This document shows positions 1-9,072 of a DNA stretch of 64,000 nt, piece after piece. Source of the DNA: Hyphomicrobiaceae bacterium (GTDB taxonomy: Bacteria; Pseudomonadota; Alphaproteobacteria; Rhizobiales; Hyphomicrobiaceae); contig JALHMB010000003.1 of NCBI GenBank assembly GCA_022844275.1, positions 496,001 to 560,000 of the forward strand. The letters are read 5' to 3'. Numbering within the stretch: position 1 is the first letter of the stretch; each line of letters opens with the position of its first letter. Both the position numbers and the translations under genes were made by a program. The notes below the pieces were generated by a model. That model was not told where the DNA came from and made no database searches. It saw only the letters and a program-made list of their open reading frames with translations.

Positions 1-566
1 GCCGCGAACTCGTCGAGCCACTTCACGAGCTTCGGATGTCCCGCGCGCCACTTGCCGCCATGGCGGAAATCGAGATAGCCGAGTGCGCACGCGAGCGTCA
101 GATGACCATAGTCGGGATTGCTCTTCCAGGCAGGCGGCGCCTTCTCGAGCTGCGCGAGCGAACGATCGATCTTCGCCTGCTGGCGGTCGACCCAGGCCTG
201 CACTTTCATGTTCTCGGGCCGGAAGCGACCTTCATAGACAAGCAACAGCGCTGCATCGAGAATGCCGTCCGCGAGTGCGCCAGCCGTCAGCGTACGCCAG
301 CGTTCCGCGCCGCTCTTGGGAAACAGCTCCGGCCCACTGCCAACCACGTCGAAGTACTCGCAGATCACGTGGCTGTCGAAGACCGCCTCTCCGTCATCCG
401 TGATGAGACATGGGATCTTGCCGAGCGGGTTGAGCTTGTTGAGCGCGTCGTCGCCCTTGTTGGTGTCCGTTGGCAGGAGCTCGATCTTGTCCGTCAGGCC
501 TTTCATGCCCGCGGCGATCTTGACCTTGCGTCCATAGGGCGAAAGCGGCGACGACATCAGCTTCAT
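1..566 (-). CDS. Glutathione S-transferase family protein (3' end outside window)
   Basis: Cytosolic GST-fold protein, cut by the left edge of the window, with about 188 residues visible. The N-terminus MKLMSSPLSPYGRKVKIAA is the typical thioredoxin-fold GST start, with a Ser in the catalytic SPYGRKV loop. Further on are the cis-Pro region (LGKIPCL) and the DSxxIxEY signature (FDSHVICEYFD), then an alpha-helical C-terminal domain. The ATG at 566 was chosen because it begins the conserved beta1 strand and has GAGGAA about 9 nt upstream; an in-frame ATG 12 codons earlier (602) lacks a ribosome site. Members of this class use glutathione in detoxification or isomerisation; the substrate is not predictable. 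The family call is firm, the function generic. Confidence 0.88.
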   Translation of the reverse strand, partial: MKLMSSPLSPYGRKVKIAAGMKGLTDKIELLPTDTNKGDDALNKLNPLGKIPCLITDDGEAVFDSHVICEYFDVVGSGPELFPKSGAERWRTLTAGALADGILDAALLLVYEGRFRPENMKVQAWVDRQQAKIDRSLAQLEKAPPAWKSNPDYGHLTLACALGYLDFRHGGKWRAGHPKLVKWLDEFA

Positions 567-849
567 GGCAAGCAGTTCCTCGAAGATTTTCTCGGACCTC
601 ATGCGGCTGTGCACGAGGTTGGGCACATTGGGATCGTGCCGCGCCCGTTGAACGGCCGCAAGCCATTTCAATCTATGGCTCGTATTGGATTTGGAGAGCT
701 GGCCAGCGGCCCGAGACTTATGCCGTCGGATTGGCCCCCGCCACACCAGCGCCAGCCAGCTCCCATGAGCCCTTCTTAGCCACATCCTTCCGCGCGCGCC
801 TCACATCTCTGACGGTTATGCACGATCACGACCAAATGTGGATGAGAGG

Positions 850-1485
850 TCAGTCCGCGTTGCCTGTTGCCGATGTGCCGCCTGCCGCGAGGCGCGCGAG
901 CCAGACGGTGTGCCCGCCGCACGTTGCATCCTCGGCGACATGCGCGAGGATCTCGAACCCTTGCGCACTGAGAAGCGCTGCATATTCATCCGCATCGAGA
1001 CTTGCGTGATAGAGTGGCTCGCCGTGATAGGAGCCGATCGCTTCTCCGTGTGCGGGTCCGCTCGTGAACATGAGTGCTGCACCCGGCGCCGCGTGCCTGC
1101 GGAAAGCCGGAAACATTTCGCGCTGATCCTCGGCGGTCAGGTGAAAGAAGCTGTCCCAAGCAAGGATACCGCCGAACTCGATGCCAAGATCGAGGCGGCG
1201 CATGTCGGCGACGACCCATTTCTGATCCGGAAAGCGCGCTTCGCAAAGCCGGATCAGCGAGGGCGCGCTGTCAACGCCGGTCACGGGATGCCCGCTCTCG
1301 ATGAAGTAGCGTCCAATCGGCTCCCCCATGCCGCAGCCGAGATCGAGGACGGTCCCCCGTGGCTCCATGGCCGCGCGAAAACGATCGAGCCAACCGCGCT
1401 CGAACAGCGCGCGCCCGCGATCGGTGTCGTAGTCCGCAGCGTGGCGCTCGTAGAGATCGATGATCCGGCTCGATGATGTGTCCAT
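850..1485 (-). CDS. Class I SAM-dependent methyltransferase
   Basis: Soluble methyltransferase of 211 residues. The SAM-binding motif I TVLDLGCGMGEP is at residues 45-56, followed by an acidic motif II (VTGVDSAPS) and motif III around VVADMRRLDLG. The N-terminal RIIDLYERHAADYDTDRG segment is the helix usually found in the methyltransferase_11/25 group. The reading frame stays open a further 65 codons upstream, but that stretch (GC-rich, Arg-rich) does not resemble the family; the ATG at 1485 starts just before the conserved helix. It is divergent from the hydrolase at 1584. The methyl acceptor is unknown. Confidence 0.85.
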   Translation of the reverse strand: MDTSSSRIIDLYERHAADYDTDRGRALFERGWLDRFRAAMEPRGTVLDLGCGMGEPIGRYFIESGHPVTGVDSAPSLIRLCEARFPDQKWVVADMRRLDLGIEFGGILAWDSFFHLTAEDQREMFPAFRRHAAPGAALMFTSGPAHGEAIGSYHGEPLYHASLDADEYAALLSAQGFEILAHVAEDATCGGHTVWLARLAAGGTSATGNAD

Positions 1486-1583
1486 GGACCAAGCTTCCGC
1501 CAGCCATTCGCGCAATTCAACAACCTTCGGTAAGGTGGTCGCGCACCGATAACTACTGCCCCGCATTCCTGGAAGAACTACCC

Positions 1584-2411
1584 ATGACCAAGATCGACTA
1601 CGAGGCCGAATACAACAACCGCCGTCGCGTGCCCGAGCACGAAGCCATCGCCGCCCGCTGGGCCGCAGCCTCCGCTGCATGGCGCGGTGAAGCCGACCTC
1701 CTCGCCGATCAGCCCTATGGGCCGGGCGAGCGCCAGCGCTATGATCTCTTTCGCGCCCGGGGTGCGGCGAATGCGCCGCTCGTCGTCTACATCCACGGCG
1801 GTTACTGGCAGCGCGGCGACCGCAAGGCGCAGAGCTTCATCGCGAAGGCGTTGAATGCGCGCGGCGTCGACGTCGCGCTCGCTTCCTACTCGCTCGCACC
1901 CGCCGTCAGCGTCGCTGCAATCATCGACGAGCTGCGTCAGTGTCTGAAGACACTCTATGCGCGCACGAAGAAGCGCCCCGTCGTCATCGGGCATTCGGCC
2001 GGCGGCCATCTCGCTGCGAGCATGCTGGCAACTGACTGGACCATGGTCGGCGATGTTCCGGCGGACCTCGTCCGCGCCGTCTATGCCCTCAGTGGCGCTT
2101 TCGATCCCGAGCCGCTGATCGCGACATCTCTCAACGACGCGCTCAGGCTCGACGTGGCGAGCGCGCGCGCCGCGAACGCCATCACCGGCCGCAAGCCACC
2201 GCCCTCGGCAACCATGGTGGCAGCCGTCGGCGGTGATGAAAGTCAGGAATTCATCCGCCAGAGCCTGGCTCTGGCCGCGGCCTGGAGTGCAGCCGGTGTC
2301 AAGGCGGAGTGCGTTGTAGTGCCCAACGCCAACCACTTCACCATTCTGGACGAGCTGGCGCTCGCCGAGAGTGCCGTTCTGGCACGCATCGTCTCACTAG
2401 CGAACGGCTGA
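1584..2411 (+). CDS. Alpha/beta hydrolase, kynurenine formamidase-like esterase
   Basis: Cytosolic esterase or amidase of 275 residues with the alpha/beta-hydrolase fold. Visible are the oxyanion-hole motif HGGYWQ (71-76), the nucleophile elbow GHSAGGH with Ser138, a likely acid at Asp218 (VGGDES) and a catalytic His251 (NANHFT). The HGGYW variant is characteristic of kynurenine formamidase and related BD-FAE esterases. The start at 1584 has GGAAGA upstream; the open frame before it is noncoding in character. No tryptophan-degradation gene is nearby, so a formamidase role is only one possibility among small-ester hydrolases. Confidence 0.85.
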   Translation: MTKIDYEAEYNNRRRVPEHEAIAARWAAASAAWRGEADLLADQPYGPGERQRYDLFRARGAANAPLVVYIHGGYWQRGDRKAQSFIAKALNARGVDVALASYSLAPAVSVAAIIDELRQCLKTLYARTKKRPVVIGHSAGGHLAASMLATDWTMVGDVPADLVRAVYALSGAFDPEPLIATSLNDALRLDVASARAANAITGRKPPPSATMVAAVGGDESQEFIRQSLALAAAWSAAGVKAECVVVPNANHFTILDELALAESAVLARIVSLANG

Positions 2412-2436
2412 CGGGAGGCCGTTACCGGCGCCCTGC

Positions 2437-2706
2437 TCAGGAGCGATTGATCGTCCAGGGAAAATAGCGCGACCGGCCGAGATCGTCGGTAACAATGGCC
2501 GTGCGCTGCCGATCGGCCCGCTCGAGCTCCATCAGCGCGATGGCGAGCGCATTGCGCACGCGGCCCAGTTCCTGGTTTCCCTCGAGTTCGCTGTGCATTT
2601 GCCCGATCGTGCGGCGAATGCTCGCGACGTCGAGACGCCCATCGGCCATAGTCCGCGGCCGGAGCTCGACCGGCTCACCCGCAGCCGCCGTTGAATTCTT
2701 CACCAT
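2437..2706 (-). CDS. Hypothetical 89-residue protein
   Basis: Small soluble protein of unknown function, convergent with the hydrolase ending at 2411. It starts MVKNS and has a predicted helical middle (RRTIGQMHSELEGNQELGR) rich in charged residues, and no membrane segment. An AGGGAAGG stretch lies just upstream of the ATG at 2706. The overlapping plus-strand frame is only an upstream extension of the next gene, so this minus-strand frame is the better candidate here. I do not recognise a family. Confidence 0.55.
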   Translation of the reverse strand: MVKNSTAAAGEPVELRPRTMADGRLDVASIRRTIGQMHSELEGNQELGRVRNALAIALMELERADRQRTAIVTDDLGRSRYFPWTINRS

Positions 2707-2998
2707 GGCCTTCCCTCACGCCACACAGAGCCATTTCGGCACAATTAACCCGGATCAGGCCGCATCAGCGTCGATCCCAGCCTTCCAGAGCACAGGCCGT
2801 GCCACCGAGTCGGCCAAGCTTGGCCTTGCGCATACAGCAGTGCATCTAGGCAATCTTGCGGCCGGCCGCTACTGCTTTCCGGCGCAGGCCAAAGCCAGCG
2901 CTCCCCACAGCTTTTTGCATCCGCTCGGGTTTCCTCATCCTGACGAATCTGGCGGTCTCGCCCAGCGAAATCAATGCTCAGGACTTCGGGGGCGGACC

Positions 2999-3844
2999 AT
3001 GGCCAACTTCGCGACGCACATCGGTGTCGGCACGGTCGCCAGCGGTATGCTCGCGACGCTCACGTTGGCCGCGGATGTCGTGGCGCCCGAGAATCTTGTC
3101 GCGGTAACGCTCGCCGGCGTTCTCGGCAGCGTACTTCCCGACATCGACCTCAAGGACTCGCGTGCTGGCCGCGCCATGTTCGCCGGCCTCGCCGCCTTTT
3201 TCTCCTTCGCCGTGCTCTTCACGTTCGCCGAGAAATTCTCAATCGCGGAGCTATGGCTGCTCTCGATCGGCACGTTCCTCTTCTTCCGTTTCGTCGTGCA
3301 CGCGATCTTCCATCGTATGTCCTATCACCGCGGCATCTATCACTCTGTGCTCGCCGGCCTCTTCTTCGCCTTCCTGACAGCGATCGTCTACTACTATGTC
3401 CTCGGCCGGCACGAAGGCGTTTCCTGGCTGGCCGGCGGCTTCATGTTCATCGGCTACATGGTCCATCTCGTTCTCGACGAGATCTACAGCGTCGACGTGC
3501 TCGGCACGCGCATCAAGCGCTCGTTCGGCACTGCCGTGAAATTCTACGACGGACGGCGCATAGATCATTCGATTGCCATGGCAGTGGCAACCGTAGCGGT
3601 TCTCGTGCTCACGCCACCGACAAAGACGTTCGTCGACGGCATGACCTCCCGCAATATGTGGAGCGGCCTGCGCCAGCGGATGCTGCCGCACGACCACAAT
3701 TGGTTCGGCATATCGGGGGATGTGATCGGCTACGCCCAACGCCGCACGCCAGCGGCGGCACCGGAAAGCGCCGCACCTATTGCCACCGGTTCCATTCCGA
3801 AGCCCGATGACGCTCCTGCTGCTGCTACGACGCCGAAGCAGTAA
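2999..3844 (+). CDS. Membrane-bound metal-dependent hydrolase, YdjM/DUF457 family
   Basis: Integral membrane protein of 281 residues of the YdjM (LexA-binding inner-membrane hydrolase) family. Putative metal ligands are His7 in the N-terminal FATHIGVG, the acidic cluster LPDIDLKDS (48-53) and HRGIYH (110-115), placed between hydrophobic segments; a further HLVLDE motif follows in the next segment. The C-terminal 60 residues are Pro/Ala-rich and probably flexible. The true start is the ATG at 2999, which begins the family N-terminus MANFATHIG; the frame is open for 168 more codons upstream, but that part looks noncoding. The catalytic activity is not established for the family. Confidence 0.8.
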   Translation: MANFATHIGVGTVASGMLATLTLAADVVAPENLVAVTLAGVLGSVLPDIDLKDSRAGRAMFAGLAAFFSFAVLFTFAEKFSIAELWLLSIGTFLFFRFVVHAIFHRMSYHRGIYHSVLAGLFFAFLTAIVYYYVLGRHEGVSWLAGGFMFIGYMVHLVLDEIYSVDVLGTRIKRSFGTAVKFYDGRRIDHSIAMAVATVAVLVLTPPTKTFVDGMTSRNMWSGLRQRMLPHDHNWFGISGDVIGYAQRRTPAAAPESAAPIATGSIPKPDDAPAAATTPKQ

Positions 3845-3940
3845 GGCGCTCGTGCCATCGCCTGCGCGCGATGATGGCCGCAGCCAACGTGCTCCTGTGG
3901 AGACACGCACGACCTGTCATCAATTTGCGAAGATAGCTCG

Positions 3941-4570
3941 TCAGGATGCAGCGGCTCGGGCAGTGCCCGCGTTCGCGGCGACGCCCGCGAGATAGTTGCT
4001 CACGAGATCCGTAACCAGCAGTGCCGCCGCATCGCTCGTCACGTTCGAGAGCTTGTTGGCCGTCGATAGCGATGTGATGCCGTGCACTCCAGCCCAAAGC
4101 ACACGCGCCGCCCGCTGACGCTCCAGAACCGCGTCCGGCGGATAGAGCGGCGCGACCGCCGTCTCCACACGGCTCATCAACCGCTCGAGCTTCTCCTGGT
4201 ACCAAGGCGGCGTGTCCGCGCCGCCGGGCATGTAGTGCTCGAACAGCAGGTTCCAAAGCTTCGGCCGCTCGTGCGTGAAGGCCAAATATGTCTGCGCGAG
4301 CTGAAGGACTTTCGTCTTCTGATCACCACCCTTCGCGAGCTCTGCCGTCAGGCGCTCGTCGAGCGAGTCGAGCACGCGCCCTTCCACGTTGAGCACAACG
4401 TCGTCGAGGTTCTCAAACATGTTGTAGATCGTGCCGGGCGAATAGCCGATCCGGCGCGCGATCTCGCGCGCCGAAAGGCCGGCGAGGCCATGCGCCTCGA
4501 TGATTGCCGCCGCGGCATCGAGAATAAGCTGCCTCAGTTGCTCGGGAGTATGGATGGAACGGCGGCCCAT
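3941..4570 (-). CDS. TetR/AcrR family transcriptional regulator
   Basis: One-component repressor of 209 residues. The N-terminal helix-turn-helix spans about residues 32-52 (GLSAREIARRIGYSPGTIYN), followed by MFENLDDVV, and the C-terminal domain includes the WHG-type region (RVLWAGVHGITSL), as in TetR_C_33/WHG members. The ATG at 4570 has an AGAGG ribosome site; the longer open frame upstream is not TetR-like. A perfect inverted repeat 8-22 nt before the start may be its own operator. Neighbours do not identify the controlled pathway. Confidence 0.88.
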   Translation of the reverse strand: MGRRSIHTPEQLRQLILDAAAAIIEAHGLAGLSAREIARRIGYSPGTIYNMFENLDDVVLNVEGRVLDSLDERLTAELAKGGDQKTKVLQLAQTYLAFTHERPKLWNLLFEHYMPGGADTPPWYQEKLERLMSRVETAVAPLYPPDAVLERQRAARVLWAGVHGITSLSTANKLSNVTSDAAALLVTDLVSNYLAGVAANAGTARAAAS

Positions 4571-4578
4571 GGAGACCT

Positions 4579-4593
4579 CTGACGGATTGTCAG
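4579..4593. promoter_or_regulatory. Candidate TetR operator
   Basis: A 15-bp perfect inverted repeat, CTGAC-N5-GTCAG, overlaps the ribosome-site region of the TetR gene. TetR-family proteins commonly bind palindromes of this size at their own promoters. This is position-based inference only, and the arms are short. Confidence 0.3.
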
Positions 4594-4826
4594 CGCACTG
4601 CAAGACAAGGTTTCTATTTCGTCGAACTGAACGGGACGTAGCGTCTTGTTCAGCTGGCGGGTAGGGAGCGAATCCCTGGAACTCGGACAAGCCCGATGCC
4701 TGGAAATTCTCTCTCTCCGCCGTAGCGGCTATCAGCTTCGTGACGACGTATGCGGCGTATATGCCGGACGCCAAATTGCAGGACGCATAGGGTCGCTCGT
4801 CGGTTCCCGTCTGCGCGCGACTATCG

Positions 4827-5654
4827 TTACTCCAAAGGCCGGGTCGGAGGCGACACCCCGCTGCCGAATCCCGTGAGAATGGCAATCAAATTCAGCTCAT
4901 CGCGTGTCGCACTGAAACAAATCGCCTTCTGAACACTGCTAACTGACAACTTCAGGGCGTCCGAGACGGTGCAGCCGTTAACTCTATGCCCCGTGTACAA
5001 GCCCGCGAGAAGATCGCCGGTCCCATTCGGAACATTGTCCAGTCGCGGCGTCACGTTGCTCCACGCGTCCGTCGAAGTGATGGCAATCGTCGCGAGGCCG
5101 TCATCAGCGGCGGGTATGGATGTCGCCACGGTCACCGATGGTCCGAGCGCACGCGCTGCGTTCTCCGCGCTCGCGATATCGGTGACCGGTTGGCTCGAAA
5201 GCCACTCGAGTTCAAAACGGTTTGGAAAAGTGACGTCGGCGAGCGGCACGAGCGTCGCTGCAAGGGCCCGCGCGGCATTCTCGGCGATGTACAGGCCCTT
5301 GGGGTGGTCACCCATCACAGGATCGCAGAAATACGGCGCCGCGATACGGTGCACTCTGACGCGCGCAACCGCATCGGCGACGACGGCAACGTGCTCTGAC
5401 GTCGGCAGATAGCCGCTCAGCACCGCATCGACACCAGCCAGCCAGCCGTGGGCATCAAGCGTCGCAAGCATCCTTCCGAGCATATCCGGGTCCATGCGCT
5501 GACCTGCGACTGAGCCATGGCCCGGATGGTTCGAGAGGATGATCGTCGGCAGCGCGATCACCTCATGCCCGAGCGCCTGCAGTGCCGGCACGACAGCGCT
5601 GAGTCCTACGTGTCCGCGCGCCACCTGAGATGAAATCGCGAGGATCGTGCCCAT
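4827..5654 (-). CDS. pdxY: Pyridoxal kinase-like protein (PdxY/PdxK family)
   Basis: ATP-dependent vitamin B6 kinase of the ribokinase superfamily, 275 residues, near the family's usual 280-290. Visible are the N-terminal SQVARGHVG loop, VLSGYLPTSEH, the YFCDPVMGDHPKG core motif and the anion-hole/catalytic motif VPNGTGDLLAGLYTG containing the base Asp. It is the last gene of a minus-strand operon 36 nt behind an FAD oxidoreductase that itself follows a molybdopterin enzyme by 24 nt. Co-transcription suggests either plain B6 salvage or phosphorylation of a related substrate made by the oxidoreductases. The family call is firm; exact substrate inferred. Confidence 0.87.
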   Translation of the reverse strand: MGTILAISSQVARGHVGLSAVVPALQALGHEVIALPTIILSNHPGHGSVAGQRMDPDMLGRMLATLDAHGWLAGVDAVLSGYLPTSEHVAVVADAVARVRVHRIAAPYFCDPVMGDHPKGLYIAENAARALAATLVPLADVTFPNRFELEWLSSQPVTDIASAENAARALGPSVTVATSIPAADDGLATIAITSTDAWSNVTPRLDNVPNGTGDLLAGLYTGHRVNGCTVSDALKLSVSSVQKAICFSATRDELNLIAILTGFGSGVSPPTRPLE

Positions 5655-5690
5655 GAGAGATCTCGACTGCAGTTGCTGGCGGCGTCGCGC

Positions 5691-6854
5691 TCAGAAGACG
5701 TTGGCTTCCGCCAGCGGCGCATTGGCTGCGATGCGTCCCCAACTGAAGCGTGTGAGATCGATCGTGCGGTAAGTGCCGTGCGTGATCAGCTCCGCCATGG
5801 CGCGGCCTATGCCGGGCGAGTGCTGGAGACCATGCCCTGAGAAGCCGCACGCGAGGAGGAATCCCGCAACATCCGGATGGGCTCCGAGAATGGCATTGTG
5901 ATCGAGCGTGCTGAGGTCATAGTGGCAGCACCATGCATTGACGACTTTCAACGTCTCAAGCGCCGGCACGCGATGCGCGAGCGCCGGCCAGACCAGGCGC
6001 TCGAAGAAGCCGTCCTCGATATCGAAATCCTCGGCGTCCGGATCCTCGTCTTCCGGCGGCGCGACGCCAGCGATGTGATAGCGGCCTTCGGGCCGGAAAT
6101 AGACGCCGCTCGGATCGATCATCAGCCCTGCACCCGGTAGCGGCGTCGGACAATCAATCACGAACACGTAGCGTTTGCGCGGCCGCACGGGCAGGTCGAT
6201 GCCCGCCATAGCCGCGACCTTGCGCGAATGCCAACCCGCAGCACACACGACCATCGGCGTCGCTATTGTCGCGCCCGAGGCAAGCCGCACACCGGTGACG
6301 GCGCCGCGCTCGACATCGATGCCGACGATTTCATCAGCGAGATAGGTCACGCCATCCGCAATGGCGCGTTTGCGCATGAGCGCGAGGTGCGCGTGCGGAT
6401 CCACCCAACCCTCGCCCGAGTGGCCCCAACCCGCGCCGGAAAGATCATCCACCGCAAGCCAGGGGAATCGCGCCTTGAGCGCATCTGGCCGCAGCATCTC
6501 GACATCTGCGCCGAGACTCTGCTGGAGCGCTATATTTGCGCCGAGCACGTGCTCGCCTTCGGCACTCGCCATGATCGCATAGCCGCGCTCGACAAGGCTG
6601 ATATCGGCCTCCGGTCCGTGCGCCTCGTTGATCCTGCTGAAGTACTGCCAGCCGAAGGTCGAGAGCTCGATGTTCTCACGCGTCGAGAACTGCCGGCGGA
6701 TGGACGCAACCGAGCGCCCCGTCGCGCACCATTGATAGCTTGGATCCTTCTCGACAACGACGACGCGGCCCTTGAAGCCTTCGCGGCGCAGAAACATCGC
6801 CGTCGCACTGCCGACCGCCGCACCGCCGATGATGACGACATCCGCGCGCTCCAT
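5691..6854 (-). CDS. FAD-dependent oxidoreductase (DAO family)
   Basis: Flavoprotein of 387 residues of the D-amino-acid oxidase/glycine oxidase/sarcosine oxidase superfamily. The N-terminal ADVVIIGGAAVGSATAMFL is the Rossmann dinucleotide fold, followed by the acidic residue of VVVEKD that binds the adenine ribose. A second FAD contact is VVCAAGWHSRKVA, and the C-terminal region CGFSGHGLQHSPGIGRAMAEL is the typical flavin-contacting GHG motif. It lies between a molybdopterin oxidoreductase and a pyridoxal kinase-like gene in one operon. It probably oxidises a secondary amine or amino acid; the substrate is unknown. Confidence 0.88.
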   Translation of the reverse strand: MERADVVIIGGAAVGSATAMFLRREGFKGRVVVVEKDPSYQWCATGRSVASIRRQFSTRENIELSTFGWQYFSRINEAHGPEADISLVERGYAIMASAEGEHVLGANIALQQSLGADVEMLRPDALKARFPWLAVDDLSGAGWGHSGEGWVDPHAHLALMRKRAIADGVTYLADEIVGIDVERGAVTGVRLASGATIATPMVVCAAGWHSRKVAAMAGIDLPVRPRKRYVFVIDCPTPLPGAGLMIDPSGVYFRPEGRYHIAGVAPPEDEDPDAEDFDIEDGFFERLVWPALAHRVPALETLKVVNAWCCHYDLSTLDHNAILGAHPDVAGFLLACGFSGHGLQHSPGIGRAMAELITHGTYRTIDLTRFSWGRIAANAPLAEANVF

Positions 6855-6878
6855 CAGGGCGCGCCCCCGCTCTGAAGC

Positions 6879-8975
6879 TCAATCACGAGGCGCACGCCGT
6901 ATCCACACGTGGTTGTCGTGGAAGGCGGCGCCGCCGAATGGCGCGATGCGGTCGGCACCTGTCAGCGTATTGAGACCCACCTCGCCCTCGAACTGATCGT
7001 TCGGCGGGATCGACTCCACGATCACCACGCCGCGTTGCACGCCGTCGTAAGCCTCGGCCGCAAGCCGTATCTCGCCGCGCTCGTTGCCCATGGCAATGCG
7101 ATCCCCGTTCTCGATGCCCAGTTCCGCGAGATCCTCGGGGTGGATCTTGGCGCGCGGCAGACCTTCCTGTTTGCGGCTCGTCGCCATCTCGTTGAACGAG
7201 GAATTGAGGTAGTTGCGTGCCGGGCTGGTCGCGAGGCGGAAAGGATGCTGCGCATCGGCCTTCTCGATGACGTCCCAATGATCGGGAAGCCGCGGCACAA
7301 GGTGCCCAATCCCCCAGTCCCATTTTCGCGATGCCGGTACCTCGGGCCAGTCCGGCTTGAATTTGAACTTGCCGTCGGGATAAGCGAAGCCACCGACGTA
7401 GTGCGAGGTGCCGAAGTCAGGTTGTGCGTCGATCCAGCGCTTTGCCTCGAGATTTTCGAGTGTGCCCCAGCCCGAGTTCTGCAGCGTCCAGTCGACGATC
7501 TCGCGCGCCGTCATATCGAAACCGCGGTGCTCGGCGCCGACGCGCTTCGCGAGCGCGCAGATGACATCGTGATTGGAGCGGCATTCGCCCGGCGGCTCGA
7601 TGAGTTTCGGCCCGAAGAGGATATTTTGCTGGCCGCCCGCCTGATAAAGGTCGTCGTGCTCGAGGAACATGGTCGCCGGCAGCACGATATCCGCCACTTT
7701 CGCCGTCGCCGTCATGAACTGCTCGTGCACGCACACGAAGAGATCATCGCGCGCAAAGCCCTTCTTGACCTGCGTCTGGTCGGGCGCGACCTGTACCGGA
7801 TTCTGGTTCTGGATGACGAGCGCATGCACCTCAGGGCCGTCACCGAGATCGCTGCGGTCGCCGTTTAGAATTGCACCGATGCGGCTCATGTCGAGCATGC
7901 GGATGGAAGGATCGATCACATCCGAGCCTTCGATGAGCGACTTGTCCCATTTGAAGATGGCACCGCTGTTGTGGAAGGCGCCGCCGCCCTCGTGCAGCCA
8001 CGATCCGGTGACCGTCGCAATGCAGGACGCCGCGTGCATGTTCACGGCGCCATTGCGAGATCGCGAGAAGCCGTAGCCGAGACGGAGATACGTCCGTGGC
8101 GTCTTGCCTATGAGGCGGGCGAAGCTCTCGATTTCCTCGACGCTCAATCCCGTGATCGCACTCGCCCACTCGGGTGTCTTTTCGGCAAGGTGCGCCTCGA
8201 ACTCCTCGGGGCAGTCCGCGTACTTTGCCATGTACTCCCGATTCGCGAGGCCATCGCGGAAGAGCACGTGCATGATCGCGCAGGCGAGCGCGCCGTCGGT
8301 GCCGGGCCTCAGGCAGATGCCGATATCGGCCTGCTGCATGGTCGCATTGCGGTAGATGTCGACGACGGCGATCTTCGCCCCGCGCTCGCGTCGTGCACGC
8401 ACGGCATGGGTCATCACGTTGACCTGCGTGTGCACCGGGTTCGTGCCCCAGATTACAACGAGATCGGACTTCGCCATCTCGCGCGGGTCAGGCCCCGCGA
8501 GCCGCCCCGTCCCGGCAACGAATCCTGTCCATGCCGCGGTCGTGCAGATGGTCGAGAACTGGCGCGAATAGCGCTTGGCATGGCGCAGGCGCTCGATGCC
8601 GTCGCGCATGACGAGGCCCATGGTGCCGGCGAAAAAGTAGGGCCACACGGCCTCGCTGCCGTATCGGCGCTCGGCGTCGAGCAGCGCCTCAGCCGTGATG
8701 TCCAGCGCCTCGTCCCAGGAGATCTGCGCGTACTGCCCGGAACCTTTGGGCCCGACCCGCTTCAGCGGATGTAGCAGCCGCTGGTCGTGATGGATACGCT
8801 CGGCGTAGCGCGCGACCTTCGCGCAGATCACGCCGGCCGTATAGTCATTCTCCTTGGTGCCCCGGACGCGGCCGATGCGGCCGTTGCCCAGCAGCTCGAC
8901 GTCGAGGGCGCAGGTGGATGGGCAGTCGTGCGGGCACGCGGAATGGCCGATTTTGACGTCGACGCGTTGCTGCAT
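6879..8975 (-). CDS. Molybdopterin oxidoreductase with N-terminal 4Fe-4S site
   Basis: Mo/W-bis-MGD enzyme of the DMSO-reductase superfamily, 698 residues. Cys14, Cys18, Cys22 and Cys51 (C-x3-C-x3-C-x28-C) form the [4Fe-4S] site. WGTNPVHTQ, the DIYRNAT/LRPGTDGALA dinucleotide contacts and a C-terminal molydop_binding domain (LATSPARNYLNSSFNEM onward) follow. The STICTTAAWTG segment lies where the metal-ligand loop is expected, and its Cys could be the ligand. There is no Tat signal, so it is probably cytoplasmic. No electron-transfer subunit is adjacent, unlike formate dehydrogenases. The start ATG at 8975 has GGGAG upstream. Substrate unknown. Confidence 0.9.
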   Translation of the reverse strand: MQQRVDVKIGHSACPHDCPSTCALDVELLGNGRIGRVRGTKENDYTAGVICAKVARYAERIHHDQRLLHPLKRVGPKGSGQYAQISWDEALDITAEALLDAERRYGSEAVWPYFFAGTMGLVMRDGIERLRHAKRYSRQFSTICTTAAWTGFVAGTGRLAGPDPREMAKSDLVVIWGTNPVHTQVNVMTHAVRARRERGAKIAVVDIYRNATMQQADIGICLRPGTDGALACAIMHVLFRDGLANREYMAKYADCPEEFEAHLAEKTPEWASAITGLSVEEIESFARLIGKTPRTYLRLGYGFSRSRNGAVNMHAASCIATVTGSWLHEGGGAFHNSGAIFKWDKSLIEGSDVIDPSIRMLDMSRIGAILNGDRSDLGDGPEVHALVIQNQNPVQVAPDQTQVKKGFARDDLFVCVHEQFMTATAKVADIVLPATMFLEHDDLYQAGGQQNILFGPKLIEPPGECRSNHDVICALAKRVGAEHRGFDMTAREIVDWTLQNSGWGTLENLEAKRWIDAQPDFGTSHYVGGFAYPDGKFKFKPDWPEVPASRKWDWGIGHLVPRLPDHWDVIEKADAQHPFRLATSPARNYLNSSFNEMATSRKQEGLPRAKIHPEDLAELGIENGDRIAMGNERGEIRLAAEAYDGVQRGVVIVESIPPNDQFEGEVGLNTLTGADRIAPFGGAAFHDNHVWIRRAPRD

Positions 8976-9072
8976 CCACCCACTCCCCGCAAGACCGCTC
9001 GTGCCGGCCGGGCCTTCCCGGCGCCCTTCGAAGCATCATTCTAGCGGGAAACCACAGGCCGCCAAGCGCGGA

